Below the pieces are notes generated by a model. The model did not search any database and was not told where the DNA came from. It saw only the letters and a program-made list of their open reading frames with translations. This document shows, one piece after another, positions 55,031 to 64,000 of a stretch of DNA of 64,000 nucleotides. Each line of letters starts with the position of its first letter. Position 1 is the stretch's first letter. The translations under genes were made by a program, and so were the position numbers. The DNA is taken from NCBI GenBank assembly GCA_949128115.1, contig OX421966.1, positions 67,515,416 to 67,579,415 on the forward strand, given 5' to 3'. The DNA comes from Anaspis maculata. Taxonomy: Eukaryota > Arthropoda > Insecta > Coleoptera > Scraptiidae.

Positions 55031-55836
55031 TATCCGCACTCAAGGATTCCATCAGAATTTTCAAACACCATATGTTCTCAATTTAAAATTTAACTCTATG
55101 TATAAATTCCAACTTATCAAATTACTTATTTAACTTAATTAGAAAATTCACTATGATGCGGTATCCTTTGTTTTAGGCAATCTATTTTATATAGAAAGGT
55201 GTTAATCCATTTTATTTAAATAAATTATTTATATATCCACTTTCAAGAGCCAAAAAAAATTTTTCCTGAAAATTCTCGTTTCTTAGAGAAACTCATGATC
55301 CAGCAACTTGAAACACCTAGAAAACCTATTCCAATAAAGGAATCATTAGTGATCTGAGACTTTAGTTTGTAGGCCTTTGAAAGTGGTGTTTTCGAGATGT
55401 TTTCCGAAGTTTCAAACCTCAAATATCTCGAGAACAAAGCCTCAAAACGAGATTTTGCAGGTGTAACATTTTCTCTCTAATTGAACGGAGAATTCAAAAA
55501 TATGATCAGTTTACCAAATTACCCGAGAGTTGGGAGAATATGGGTAAAAAAATGGAGGCTTTCCCAATTATCCACGCCCCTGAAAATGTTTGATAGAACG
55601 CGTTATTATTGTTTGATACAGACTTATCTCAATAAGCTTTGATTCAAATTCGAACAAAATCGGTTCAGAAGTTCCAAACCTATGACGAAAAATCGATTTT
55701 CAAGGTTCAACTTTGAACGCCCATATCTCCGTTATTATTCGTTTCCGACATATATTTTTTTGAGGAAGTCTACTTTTTTTGACGTTTTCCATCACTGCCT
55801 GAGAGGACGCAATTCAAATCTGAAATACCCTGTATA

Positions 55837-56757
55837 GAAAACTGTGAAAATAAAAAATTTCCTCGCAGATTGAAAATCATACTGCATTCATAGCCGATGA
55901 AAATGTTTATAAACCTTATAAATAGGTAATAAACACTTGTTTCTCGATCGCTATCACACTGTAAGGAAGGGCTGGATATGTACTTTAATTACAAAAAAAA
56001 AATAGGCCCAAAGCTTCATTAGATCCAAAGATACACGATGATGGAAAGGCAGGGATCCATGCGTTTTCTCTATTTTAAATGAGTTTCACGAGTTGTGCAT
56101 TATTTATTGTTGTTAAAAATTGTTTATATTTGACCGATCATCTTTAAACGTCGTCGGTATCAGCCTGCAATAGTTGAGATTCGATTAGCGAGAGAATGAA
56201 CTGAATATATTGAACCGTTCAAAAGATACGGAAGATTTGGGTGAATTTTGTTGAGAAACGAGGAACGAGGAAAAAAAATCACGAAAAAAAAAACGGCCAC
56301 AAATAGCTTTCGCCACTACGTCTGGCGAGGCCAAAAAATAAACTATTTTTGAACTAATTCAATGTTGCGCTAGCATAGAAGTGATAATGTAACTTTGAAT
56401 TGAAGATTATGTATTGTTACCCTGGATACTCGGTAGAACCTGCCATACCATACCAAGCATACTTGCCGAATGTATTTTCACGGCACCTTTGAGGTGGGAG
56501 ACGAATTTTAAAATTTAAAAATACGACTCAAATCTCAATTGCAAGAGGAATTTTTATTCGGGAACTACTAACGGCATGTGATTCTTCGCGACTTACGATG
56601 CCTTGCTTCAAAATCATGCAAACTGAAGAAGTTGAATTCTCAACTTCACCTCTTTATAACTCGAAAGAGAAACAAGCCAATTTTTTTTTACTATTTTTTC
56701 CGTGCTCCAACAACGTCTCCCATAACGTATACGGGAGGAAATGCGCCATTTTTGAAT
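55837..56757. other. Intergenic; orphan CAGGG terminus at right edge
   Basis: AT-rich, no gene. TTTTTGAATCACCCTGTATAC (56749-56769) is the right end of a CAGGGTGATTC-type element whose left end I could not find. The solo LTR at 56770 inserted into its edge. Confidence 0.45.
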
Positions 56758-56769
56758 CACCCTGTATAC

Positions 56770-57276
56770 TGTTACGAGCGGCGATGTCGTACATATAGGT
56801 AAACACTCGATGTTTCTGGATCTTTCCACCATTAGATCGCAGTGTAGAAGTCTGGAGCGATCTCGTGCATTCCAGGGCGTTCGTGTATGTGAACCCAATG
56901 GAGACTCGAACGTTCGATCAAGGCACATCAGTCCACTTTGGCGGGAGCGCAGATTCCAGAACACATGGAAAGCATACGGGTAACGTGTGCGATTATTCAG
57001 GAATGATCTAGAAACCGCATATGCCAGACCACCATGGAATTTGCTGGAAGCAGACAGAAACTTCGGGAACATTATTCGGAGGCCTTACATAAGGCGTCAG
57101 CCGGCAGCTCGCGGCAGTATTGAATTGGATAGCGAGCGGTAGCAAGCGAAATACCTGCGATATAGTTCCAAGTAAATTGTTGGCGTATAGTTATTGAAGT
57201 ACGCAGAAATAAACAGTGTGTGTTCTAAATCGATCGTCTCAATTATATTCGAACCCGTACGCGAGATATCGTAACA
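56770..57276 (+). mobile_element. Solo LTR, sister copy, ATAC target duplication
   Basis: 507 bp, from TGTTACGAGCGGCGATG to GAGATATCGTAACA, flanked by ATAC at 56766-56769 and 57277-57280. It shares the order of blocks with 4106-4636: CGATCAAG(G/A)CACATC, CATACGGGT(A/G)A, GGTAGC(A/G)AGCG, GTACGCAG(A/C)AATAAA, CGAACCCGTACGC. AATAAA lies at 57208-57213. The TATA box of the first copy is degenerate here. Extensive divergence indicates different insertion ages or subfamilies. Confidence 0.85.
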
Positions 57277-57280
57277 ATAC

Positions 57281-58555
57281 TTTTAAATACATTTGTGCAC
57301 TTGCAATCTATTGTTTTGCAATTGCAATATGATTTTACAATGTTTGTCCCTTTATAATTGGATATAAGTATCTTGGAGTATCAGTAGATTCTAGATCTAG
57401 ATAGTGTGATCTCGTGAGATAAATGATCAACTTGAAAAAAAATATTACAATTTCAGAAATCGTAGCAACGAAATATATCGGCGTAATACCACGATGTCAC
57501 AAATCTTTACTACTGCTCTATTTACATCGCCTATTTCTCAGAAAACATAACACCATGATTGTGTGCAGAAAGTGATCACTACCTTTATCGTGAATGACTC
57601 ATCGCGGAGAACAGCTGCAGCGGGCGGCAAATATCAAAGAGAGATTTTCAAAATGTGTTTCGGAGAACACCAAATGGAATTTGTACAAAAATTCTTAAAA
57701 CGGATTAATGTTTGATATTTTTAGTACTTTGAAATGACTACCTGCGATTTTTGAAAAAATTGGAATTAATTTGTGAAATTGGAAAAAAAACTAAAAAAAA
57801 ATTTTTGATTTTTTTTTTGACTAGTGCATCAAATAGAATTGAAATCTCAGTATAACCCTTTTTTTAGATCTGAAATTGGACTAATGGTTTTCCCAAAAAC
57901 ATTTTATTACTTTTGATGTATTTTCTCTCTGTCGCACACTTGGTACTCAATTTCAGTCCCCTTCAGCCTTAATGGGTTTTTATGACTGATGAATGGATAA
58001 TTGCACTTACACTGAATACCGGAATTTATCAGTGAGTTTTGTCGTTCATTTTTCACTTTATGTGAGAGTTTTCTTTTTTGAGCTTAACTCAGAGGTTTGT
58101 TTGACTGGGTCCTTCCACTGAGTGTTTTTTTTCCGAATCCATCACTCTCCTTTCTCTTTGACTGACAGTATGACATATGTTATTGTTGTAGTTATAATTG
58201 TTTTTGTTCATTTGTCTATTGTGTGTCATTTGTGTGTCATTTGTATTACACTGTCAGTTCCATTTTGTGAGGTGTTTCATGAAAAGAACATACTTCATTC
58301 AAAGTTTGCTGATGATTCAATGAAAATTCATTTTGTTTGCTGTTAATTCGTGTTTCTGTTCAACTTTCAATACAATCCTCATCTCCAAAGTTCCGGTCTC
58401 GTCGAGAGTAAGCACCTGCGTGAAACGAACAACGTAAGTAAAACGTAGGTAAGAGGTCCAAGGTAGAAGGGGAGGGGGGGTGACGACAATCATAGCCAAG
58501 GGTCCAAATGAGGGGAACAGTACAAATTCAAGCAATTCAGCGATTCATTTGTTGG
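57281..58555. other. Intergenic, nothing recognised
   Basis: AT-rich with T runs near 57785-57830. A frame of 74 codons at 58122-58346 is hydrophobic but has no recognisable family. No repeat structure was seen. Confidence 0.4.
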
Positions 58556-58790
58556 CTGCAAACTGGAAACTAGTCTCCGCTGTAATTCAAATTTGCAGTA
58601 ACGTCAAAATGATACCGTTAGTTTGAACTTGACGTGACAAAAACGTGGACTGATACATCAATGAACATTGCATTTTTTCGATAATCCAAGTTTCAATAGG
58701 GTTGGAAATATTATTCTGGTTGAACTTTACCGTTGCAGCATTGTCGATTGTGAAACTAATGTTCATCTTAGATACAGGTCTATTCCAGTG
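58556..58790. repeat. GCAGTAACGT-family units
   Basis: TTTGCAGTAACGTCAAAATG, GTTAGTTTGAACTTGACG and CGTTGCAGCATTGTCGATTG correspond to units of the array at 43436-44480. Two to three degenerate units. Confidence 0.5.
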
Positions 58791-59770
58791 CCGTAACTAG
58801 GCTTGTTGGCGCCTGTGGCAATGTAGCAATTGTGCGCCCCAAGGAAGTAAACATCCCAAGGGGGCCAGGCCCGGCTAGAGCGCCGCAGGCGAAAATTTCC
58901 CCAGATGATAATAATAATAATGCTAATATTAATCGCAAATTCAAGCCGGAAGCTTCCATTTCCTCCCCCTCCGGATTTTTGATGACAATGGGAACACAAT
59001 TATCTATAAACAAAATTAAAAATGGCCAATAAGATGATTATCATATTTTTACAATCTTTTACTCGATCTCTAATAAAAAAAATAGGTGAAATCAATAATA
59101 AACTCATTCGGCTCCTAGAAGAACATATTCTTGAAATCTTTCACTCAATCTTTCATAAAATAGGTGAATAAACTCATTCGGCTCCTAGAAGAATTTTTCT
59201 AACTCCCGGCCGTCCATTCTTTTGCAGTCAAGCTTCCCAACTCAGAAATAAAAACATTAAGACAAAGCGATAGTCTTTTCACGCAAAAAAGTGAACAGAA
59301 TACTAGTAGTACCTATAGGATAATAAAGATGAAAATTGAACAACAAAACAAAACTTGTACAGTTATTGACAACATATTTAGAATCAAAATGGAAAAAGAT
59401 GCACGTTGCTTCCCTATTTTCAAATACCCAAGTAAGTAACTGAAAATAAATTTAATGACAAAAAAAAATGGAGAATGAAAAAAATCTTGAAACTTCAACC
59501 ACCACGCTGAACTTTTCAAGATTTCGATTAAAAAAATATGTCTATAATTCCACAAAACTCAAGCTTGACGTAGCTGTTTCATCGATTGGAAGTAGAGATA
59601 TCTTTGTTAATCTTTCTTGGCCGACATAGGGCGCAAATACGACTTGACAAGCTTCAGTTGCTGCATTCGAGATGAAATTTTTTTGCAAAATATAGAGAGA
59701 GTAGATACAGAAGAAGGATCCCAAATCAACTCTCATTACTTAAGGATGTAATTACAGAGGAGGAAATTAC
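58791..59770. other. Intergenic with a short tandem duplication
   Basis: ATAAACTCATTCGGCTCCTAG with its neighbouring TCTTTCATAAAATAGGTGAA occurs twice at about 59098 and 59166. No gene, TIR or RNA was recognised. Confidence 0.4.
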
Positions 59771-60365
59771 GACGTCGGTAATTAGCCCGGTGGTCCTACC
59801 GCTCTACAGTACACTCTTTCGATTGCGACGGCGGACGGCGGAGGGAAAGATATGGATAAGCGGTCCTGAAACCGAGCTCATTAATTATTGAGGTAATTAC
59901 AGCGGCGGTAATAACGCCGGAGGTAAGACCGGCCTCGGGAAATAATGCAGAGGTATGAATGAGCGCGACGAGTGCACTCAGCTCGGCAGTTGACCGTGCC
60001 AACACGCTTTCTCACTCGAACCTCTTCCGACACCGTTTGCGCTATATTGGTAAGAGCGAGATGAAGCGCTGCCATCCTCTTAACACAGCTCGACCAAGCG
60101 CACAGCGGGAGGTCTTCTCCTCTGGCGCTCGGTTTTTACCTGCTCTTCTCAGTCGAACCTTCGTCGTTTCCATTTGTTCTGCGGTTGAAGGAGCGAGATG
60201 GAGCGTACGGTGCGAGCTCGTGCGAGCGCTTTACCTGGGGACGTCCGCGTTCCTCATGCAGACTATTTATCGAGAGTTGTGGAAGCTCGGCTAGAGCAGG
60301 TCCTGCACCAGCGTAAGGTAGGTCCTCATCATTGGAAGACTCGAGGTTCGGAGGTCCTGCACATC

Positions 60366-60400
<35 letters not shown>

Positions 60401-61260
60401 ATTTCGCTCCACATCTCTGTCTATCATCCTATGCAGTGGCGGGCCAGCCAAGCGCAGGTGTTTATTCATTATAATACGTCATCGGCGTGCGGTTTCATTT
60501 ATCGACGCTCACAACATGGGAACGAAGGGATGCGCGACGCTTTAAAAAAAATAAGAGGAGGTAGCTAATTTTTCTATATGACCGCTACGTCGCAATGTTT
60601 TAATCATAGCAAGGAGGGAGAATATGAAATAGATATGGAAGCAGAGGTGAGGCGCACAGCGTTTTAAAAAAATGAGATGAGGTACCTAATTTTTCTATAT
60701 GCCCGCTGCGTCGACAGCGTGTGACAGAGCGCGCTATATTAGGACCCATCCCTGTCTATCATCCCACATCGCATAAGATAGGTGCTAGGAACATCGGCAT
60801 GGATATATGTGCGGTCTGTTAGATGCATAAGGTGAGGTTTTCCACCGCGGGTCTGCAGGTATAAAGTGCTATTATCATACAAAACCGGTAGGTACCTGCT
60901 CTTTAAAAAATTCATGCTCTCAAAGCTCGGGGTATATTATAGAAATATGTGCCATCATAGTTTCGAGGAATATGATGATATGATGGTGGTGTATGGAGAA
61001 ATTTCTACGAGCACTTTGGAAAAACCATATAGCAACACATCGACACGGCTTCTATACCACTTTCTAAAGCATGTGGGAAGCAGTGCCACTTGAATGAAAA
61101 CTACGAGTGCACTCGCTTTTTTTTTATAAACCCAGCTGTGAATGAGCATAATGAGCACCGTTTACCTGGAATCGCATGGTTTAGCTGTAAAGATGTTGTG
61201 GGGTATGAGACAGTTCGGCATGCGTTAATTAGCAGTAGCCGTTGAAAAAAACTAGGCAAT
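59771..61260. other. GC-richer region, no recognised gene
   Basis: Composition rises after 59.8 kb, with GGTAATTA and GGAGGTAA words repeated near 59775-59945. Frames up to 111 codons (59959-60294) have no domain. A direct repeat of about 60 bp, with TAATTTTTCTATATG and CGCTGCGTCG or CGCTACGTCG, lies at 60538-60600 and 60657-60720. The left end of the Maverick may fall here, but I could not identify it. Confidence 0.4.
60367..60398. repeat. (AG)16 microsatellite
   Basis: Sixteen perfect AG dinucleotides. Confidence 0.95.
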
Positions 61261-61280
61261 CTTTTTTTCAAGAGTTTTAT

Positions 61281-61901
61281 TCAAAAATTAATACATGTCT
61301 TCAGTCGTTCATAATCCGATAATACATCGTCGTAGTGTAGTTCGAGGAACTCTAGCATGCATGAAACTTTTTCATTAGATTTGAAACCAGCCAAAATCTG
61401 TTTGAGAACTTTATACATAGAAACGTTCGAGTTCGATACATCGCTCGTCATTTTAAAGGAGCTTGATAATAAATCAGTATAACATTTTTTAAAATTCATT
61501 GATTCTAGAGCCTCTAATCTATAGCTAATGATATCTCTCATTCGTGCAATTTGTTGTAGAAAATTTTCATGCAGATAGACGGTCTGGGCCCTGCTATGTA
61601 GATGTCCGATGCCTGCAGATGATCCCAATTTTAGAGTATAGTTCTCGAAAATTTTCATATCACCATTCGGAACGTTCGAAGTTGATGCAGTCGAAGAGGG
61701 CAAGAGCTCTATTAATTCACTCCATTCCCGCATGGTGAAAGATATTCGGCTCGAATTTGCATGCGATGTGATGATGATTGCTGGTGAGAGTCCTCTGGCG
61801 ATGCTAAGCCCGACTCGTATCCTTGCAGCTGATCCGTTCAGAGTTGTTTGATATAGTAATTCGGTCTCTTGAACGATGGCTTCGTCATAATACCGTAACA
61901 T
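61281..61901 (-). CDS. Unknown Maverick-associated protein, 206 aa
   Basis: The frame starts at ATG 61901, 730 bp downstream of the integrase on the same strand. The N-terminal half includes RIRVGLSIA, then RISFTMREWSELIELLP, a strand-then-helix pattern reminiscent of the PC4/p15 single-stranded-DNA-binding fold. The middle has HSRAQTVYLHENFLQQ. The C-terminal half is predicted helical (MYKVLKQILAGFKSNEKV, LEFLELHYDDVLSDYERL). There are no cysteine motifs, membrane segments or signal peptide. The lack of stops over 206 codons suggests a real gene. The PC4 resemblance is a guess from a few residues, and I do not otherwise recognise the family. Confidence 0.6.
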   Translation of the reverse strand: MLRYYDEAIVQETELLYQTTLNGSAARIRVGLSIARGLSPAIIITSHANSSRISFTMREWSELIELLPSSTASTSNVPNGDMKIFENYTLKLGSSAGIGHLHSRAQTVYLHENFLQQIARMRDIISYRLEALESMNFKKCYTDLLSSSFKMTSDVSNSNVSMYKVLKQILAGFKSNEKVSCMLEFLELHYDDVLSDYERLKTCINF

Positions 61902-61959
61902 TTTTTCGATAGACTTTGTTTCGATAGACTCTTTGTTTGACGTTGGTGCTGGCGATGCT

Positions 61960-62530
61960 ATGAAGATGTTTACGCTGCTTATAATGCTCGCTGCTTATCT
62001 CGATATGCCGGTGATGATACTTATGATGATGATGACGGCGATGACGAGGGTGTTATGACGTTGTTTATGATGCTATGACGATAGCGAGGGTGATGAATAT
62101 GATAATATGACGTTGTTTTATGATGATATGACGATAGCGATGATGTTGCTTATGATGAAATGACTTTAGCGGTGATGATGCTTGTGATGATATGGCGATA
62201 GCGGTGATAATCCTTACGTTGATATGACGATAGAGGTGATGATGCTTGCGATGATATGACGATAGCGAGAGTGATGAATATGATAATATGACGTTGTTTT
62301 ATGATGATATGACGATAGCGATGATGTTGCTTATGATGAAATGACGTTAGCGGTGATGATGCTTGTGATGATATGGCGATAGCGGTGATGATCCTTACGT
62401 TGATATGACGATAGAGGTGATGATGCTTGCGATGATATGACGATAACGGTGATGATGCTTATGATGATATGGCGTTGCTGGTGATGATATGACGTTGCTG
62501 GTGATGATGGCTACGTTGCTTATGGCGATA
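61960..62530 (+). repeat. GATGAT-rich tandem array, 181-bp units
   Basis: Two near-identical 181-bp units (62077-62257 and 62258-62438), each starting GACGATAGCGAG, are followed by a partial third. Inside each, shorter GATGATATGACGATAGCG sub-units repeat every 30-40 bp. It separates the integrase from the 206-aa gene and is probably intergenic. Confidence 0.85.
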
Positions 62531-62632
62531 GCGCCGATGGAGTTTATGACGGCTGTGATCGGGACGTTTTTGCTCCAGACACCTTATTTCACCGGCTCTC
62601 TGACGTTGAGTGTGATCGACGAGGTTGCTGGT

Positions 62633-63556
62633 TCAAACAACGTCTGCTCTCGCAATCCACCCTCGATCGGGCATGCCCAAATATTCAACGTAAAGCCTCG
62701 AACCGGTTTTTTTCAAAACTTTTTCCACTAGATAAATCTCGGGATGTTTAGTTTTCTGTAGTTCTCGTTCGTAAAAACATCCCATGATCGGCGAACCCTT
62801 TAGATCTTCAATAAGATATGTAGCCGGGTTGGTGTTCGGTTTCACTTGTCTGATGCGAAACAGCTCTGTCGTCCAGTTGGGGGTATAACCTTTTTCAAAA
62901 AGTACTTTGTATTTACTCAGACGTACCACATCGCCAACTTTGAATTTCGTTTTTCCGACTATTTTCAAATATGCATATGTATCGCGGAGAACCTGTTTCT
63001 CGTTCAACACGTTAACGTCGCACGGTTTTAAACCGGTCGTACGATGCTTTGTATTATTATATTCAGACGTTACTCTAGCCAGAAGACTATCGATCCAATT
63101 ATAGCTTGCATGTAGGGTGAAGAGTTTGTAGAGTTTTGACTTAATCGTCTGAATCACTCGCTCCACGATCGCTGCTTTGATTATGCTAAATGAGTGATAG
63201 TGATTTATTTTAAACTCTTTCATCAGAGCTTTGAATTTTGAATTGAAAAATTCCGTCCCCTGGTCGCTCTGGATATTCTTAGGTACTCTTCCGTCGGAGT
63301 TTTCCAATATATATTTCATCGCACCTGCTACCTCGGTCATAGATTTCGACTTGAGCCCTCGAGTCCATAGATACTTTGAGAAGCAGTCAATCACGACAAG
63401 AACATATCTATATCCTCTATTATCTCCACTGTAGTTGCCAAATTCAGCAAGATCTATCTGCCAGAGATCATCTAAACCTTTTATAATTGTTCGACGTCGA
63501 TTAAATTTTCTAATTGCGGGTTTAAACAGCTCATCAACTATCTGTTTTTTCTCCAT
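62633..63556 (-). CDS. Maverick/Polinton integrase
   Basis: 307 residues from ATG 63556. The rve catalytic core carries DLWQIDLAEF (D35), NIQSDQGTEFFN (D98) and AAIVERVIQTIKSKLY (E132), a complete DDE set in RNase H-like order. After the core, FKVGDVVRLSK and a CFYERELQKT stretch lead to a chromodomain-like C-terminus, EIYLVEKVLK...RLYVEYLGMP...GWI, typical of Polinton and chromo-integrases. An N-terminal HHCC finger is not evident in this frame, so the true protein could start further upstream. The enzyme would process and join element ends, giving 6-bp duplications. No stops or frameshifts are seen. Confidence 0.88.
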   Translation of the reverse strand: MEKKQIVDELFKPAIRKFNRRRTIIKGLDDLWQIDLAEFGNYSGDNRGYRYVLVVIDCFSKYLWTRGLKSKSMTEVAGAMKYILENSDGRVPKNIQSDQGTEFFNSKFKALMKEFKINHYHSFSIIKAAIVERVIQTIKSKLYKLFTLHASYNWIDSLLARVTSEYNNTKHRTTGLKPCDVNVLNEKQVLRDTYAYLKIVGKTKFKVGDVVRLSKYKVLFEKGYTPNWTTELFRIRQVKPNTNPATYLIEDLKGSPIMGCFYERELQKTKHPEIYLVEKVLKKTGSRLYVEYLGMPDRGWIARADVV

Positions 63557-63589
63557 CTCGACGTATTTTAAAGACGCTGCTTACGTCAG

Positions 63590-63670
63590 AGGCTGTTCGA
63601 AAGCGTCTGAACAGGTCGATACTTGTTCGGACGTGTCTAAACAAGTCTAAACTTGTTCGAACGTGTCTGA
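63590..63670. repeat. Short GTCT(G/A)AACA repeats upstream of integrase
   Basis: GTCTGAACAGGTCGA, GTCTAAACAAGTCTAAAC and GTGTCTGAGCAG with TTGTTCG(A/G)ACGTGTCT recur about every 20-35 bp in the gap between the integrase start and the next frame. The position just upstream of the integrase would suit a promoter-proximal region, but no defined motif was identified. Confidence 0.45.
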
Positions 63671-63752
63671 GCAGCACAATACATGCAATGAGGAACATGC
63701 CGTTGAGGTGCGCGTAGCGCACACGTGTTCATTCAACACCTGTGGAATGCTT

Positions 63753-63998
63753 CTACTCGTCCGAGGACGTGACAGGTCGATTACTAATTAGCATAATTCT
63801 CTTATTGAGGATGTCGGCAAGATTCAATATGTTCTTAATTTCTTCATCGGCTAAGCGCTGCGCTTCTCGAACGGTTTCAATTTCACCCTGCAATTCCGTA
63901 ATAGTTTTAAGCAGCTGGTCAATCACAAATTGCTTCGTTGCACAGTCGGTACTCTTCTCAGGATATTTGATGTTTGACAGGCGGCGGTTTTCCCAATC
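63753..63998 (-). CDS. Partial coiled-coil frame, runs off window
   Basis: The last 81 codons of a minus-strand frame, open to the window edge and ending with TAG at 63753-63755. Near the edge it has NRRLSNIKYPEKS, then a long amphipathic helix, LLKTITELQGEIETVREAQR and LADEEIKNILNLADIL, which looks like a coiled coil. It is 200 bp upstream of the integrase on the same strand and presumably another Maverick gene. The start and identity lie outside the window. Confidence 0.55.
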   Translation of the reverse strand, partial: DWENRRLSNIKYPEKSTDCATKQFVIDQLLKTITELQGEIETVREAQRLADEEIKNILNLADILNKRIMLISNRPVTSSDE

Positions 63999-64000
63999 AA

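Larger units (their letters stand above)
49542..55230 (+). mobile_element. R2-like LINE insertion with internal palindrome
   Basis: The inserted DNA comprises a short leader with a strong hairpin, the 1,031-codon frame, about 110 bp of 3' sequence, a foldback core flanked by inverted LINE-derived DNA (52798-55030) and an AT-rich tail of about 200 bp ending AAATAAATTATTTATATAT. The right boundary is approximate, and no clear target duplication was seen. It is not in 28S rDNA, the usual site of R2 itself. Confidence 0.7.
49115..55832. mobile_element. TATACAGGG element enclosing an R2-like LINE
   Basis: The left end CAGGGTGTTTCAGATATAAA and right end TTCAAATCTGAAATACCCTG are inverted, each bordered by TATA (49111-49114 and 55833-55836). 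The first 425 bp and last 600 bp are close to the two halves of the empty element at 5509-6550, including AACGGAGATATAGGCGTTCA. The element was interrupted after CACATC at 49541 and resumes near 55230 with CCACTTTCAAGAGCC, which corresponds to 5942-5955 in the empty copy. Confidence 0.8.
61281..64000 (-). mobile_element. One end of a Maverick/Polinton element
   Basis: Three minus-strand frames lie in a row: a 206-residue unknown protein, a retroviral-like integrase with a chromodomain-like tail, and a coiled-coil frame continuing past the window. Codon use and GC content are more even than in the neighbouring DNA. The integrase is the diagnostic gene. DNA polymerase B, packaging ATPase, protease and capsid genes, if present, would lie beyond position 64000. 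The terminal inverted repeat was not found, so the left limit is only the last coding frame. Confidence 0.75.

Noticed and set aside
59959..60294. 111-codon frame in the GC-richer region
   Set aside because: Open on both strands with arginine/serine-rich content expected from base composition. No domain.

Overview
This window looks like an arthropod nuclear genome, most likely an insect. The inference rests on the mix of I-, RTE- and R2-type LINEs, a Penelope-type GIY-YIG fragment, Maverick/Polinton genes and Ty3-like solo LTRs. The background is AT-rich, rich in minisatellites, and has no operon structure. I found no intact host gene, rRNA or canonical tRNA. Almost everything supportable is mobile DNA, much of it nested, and inverted repeats of 0.2-5.4 kb recur throughout. 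I cannot name the species.

Layout. 1-2,050: degenerate GGGGCTC minisatellites in both orientations and a weak terminal-inverted-repeat (TIR) candidate with a tRNA-like stretch. 2.5-10.8 kb: small foldback/TIR elements, a solo LTR with a 4-bp target duplication, a 5.1/8.6-kb inverted pair and a roughly 1.6-kb TA-flanked foldback element. 10.8-13.9 kb: nothing recognised. 14.0-18.3 kb: an ATATCCC minisatellite, a 5'-truncated RTE-like LINE with one stop codon, and copy A of a dispersed segment carrying a two-exon gene fragment. 18.3-23.6 kb: an apparently intact I-clade LINE on the minus strand. 24-25.5 kb: a palindrome with 541-bp arms.

26,336-37,468 is the centrepiece: an 11.1-kb, almost perfectly palindromic insertion. 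It begins AGTAGGTATGGCGGC, ends with the exact reverse complement, and is flanked by a 6-bp direct duplication, CACCGA. Copy A at 17.45 kb preserves the unoccupied site with a single CACCGA, so this is a real insertion. The 6-bp duplication and AG...CT ends are Maverick/Polinton-like, but no Maverick protein is visible inside. Copy B of the dispersed segment continues on its right and is interrupted at 38.0-40.6 kb by a Penelope-derived inverted duplication with a foldback element at its centre.

43-49 kb: degenerate GCAGTAACGTT repeats, then a 1-kb-armed inverted duplication enclosing broken copies of a GCDTTS-motif gene. 49.1-55.8 kb: a TATACAGGG-terminal element that received an R2-like LINE (1,031-codon frame with N-terminal zinc fingers, RT and restriction-like endonuclease). 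The LINE's 3' region is in turn interrupted by another foldback core flanked by inverted copies of the LINE's own DNA. 56.8 kb: a second solo LTR. 57.3-61.2 kb: little recognised. 61.3-64.0 kb: one end of a Maverick/Polinton, with an integrase, a 206-aa unknown protein and a partial coiled-coil frame running off the window, all on the minus strand.
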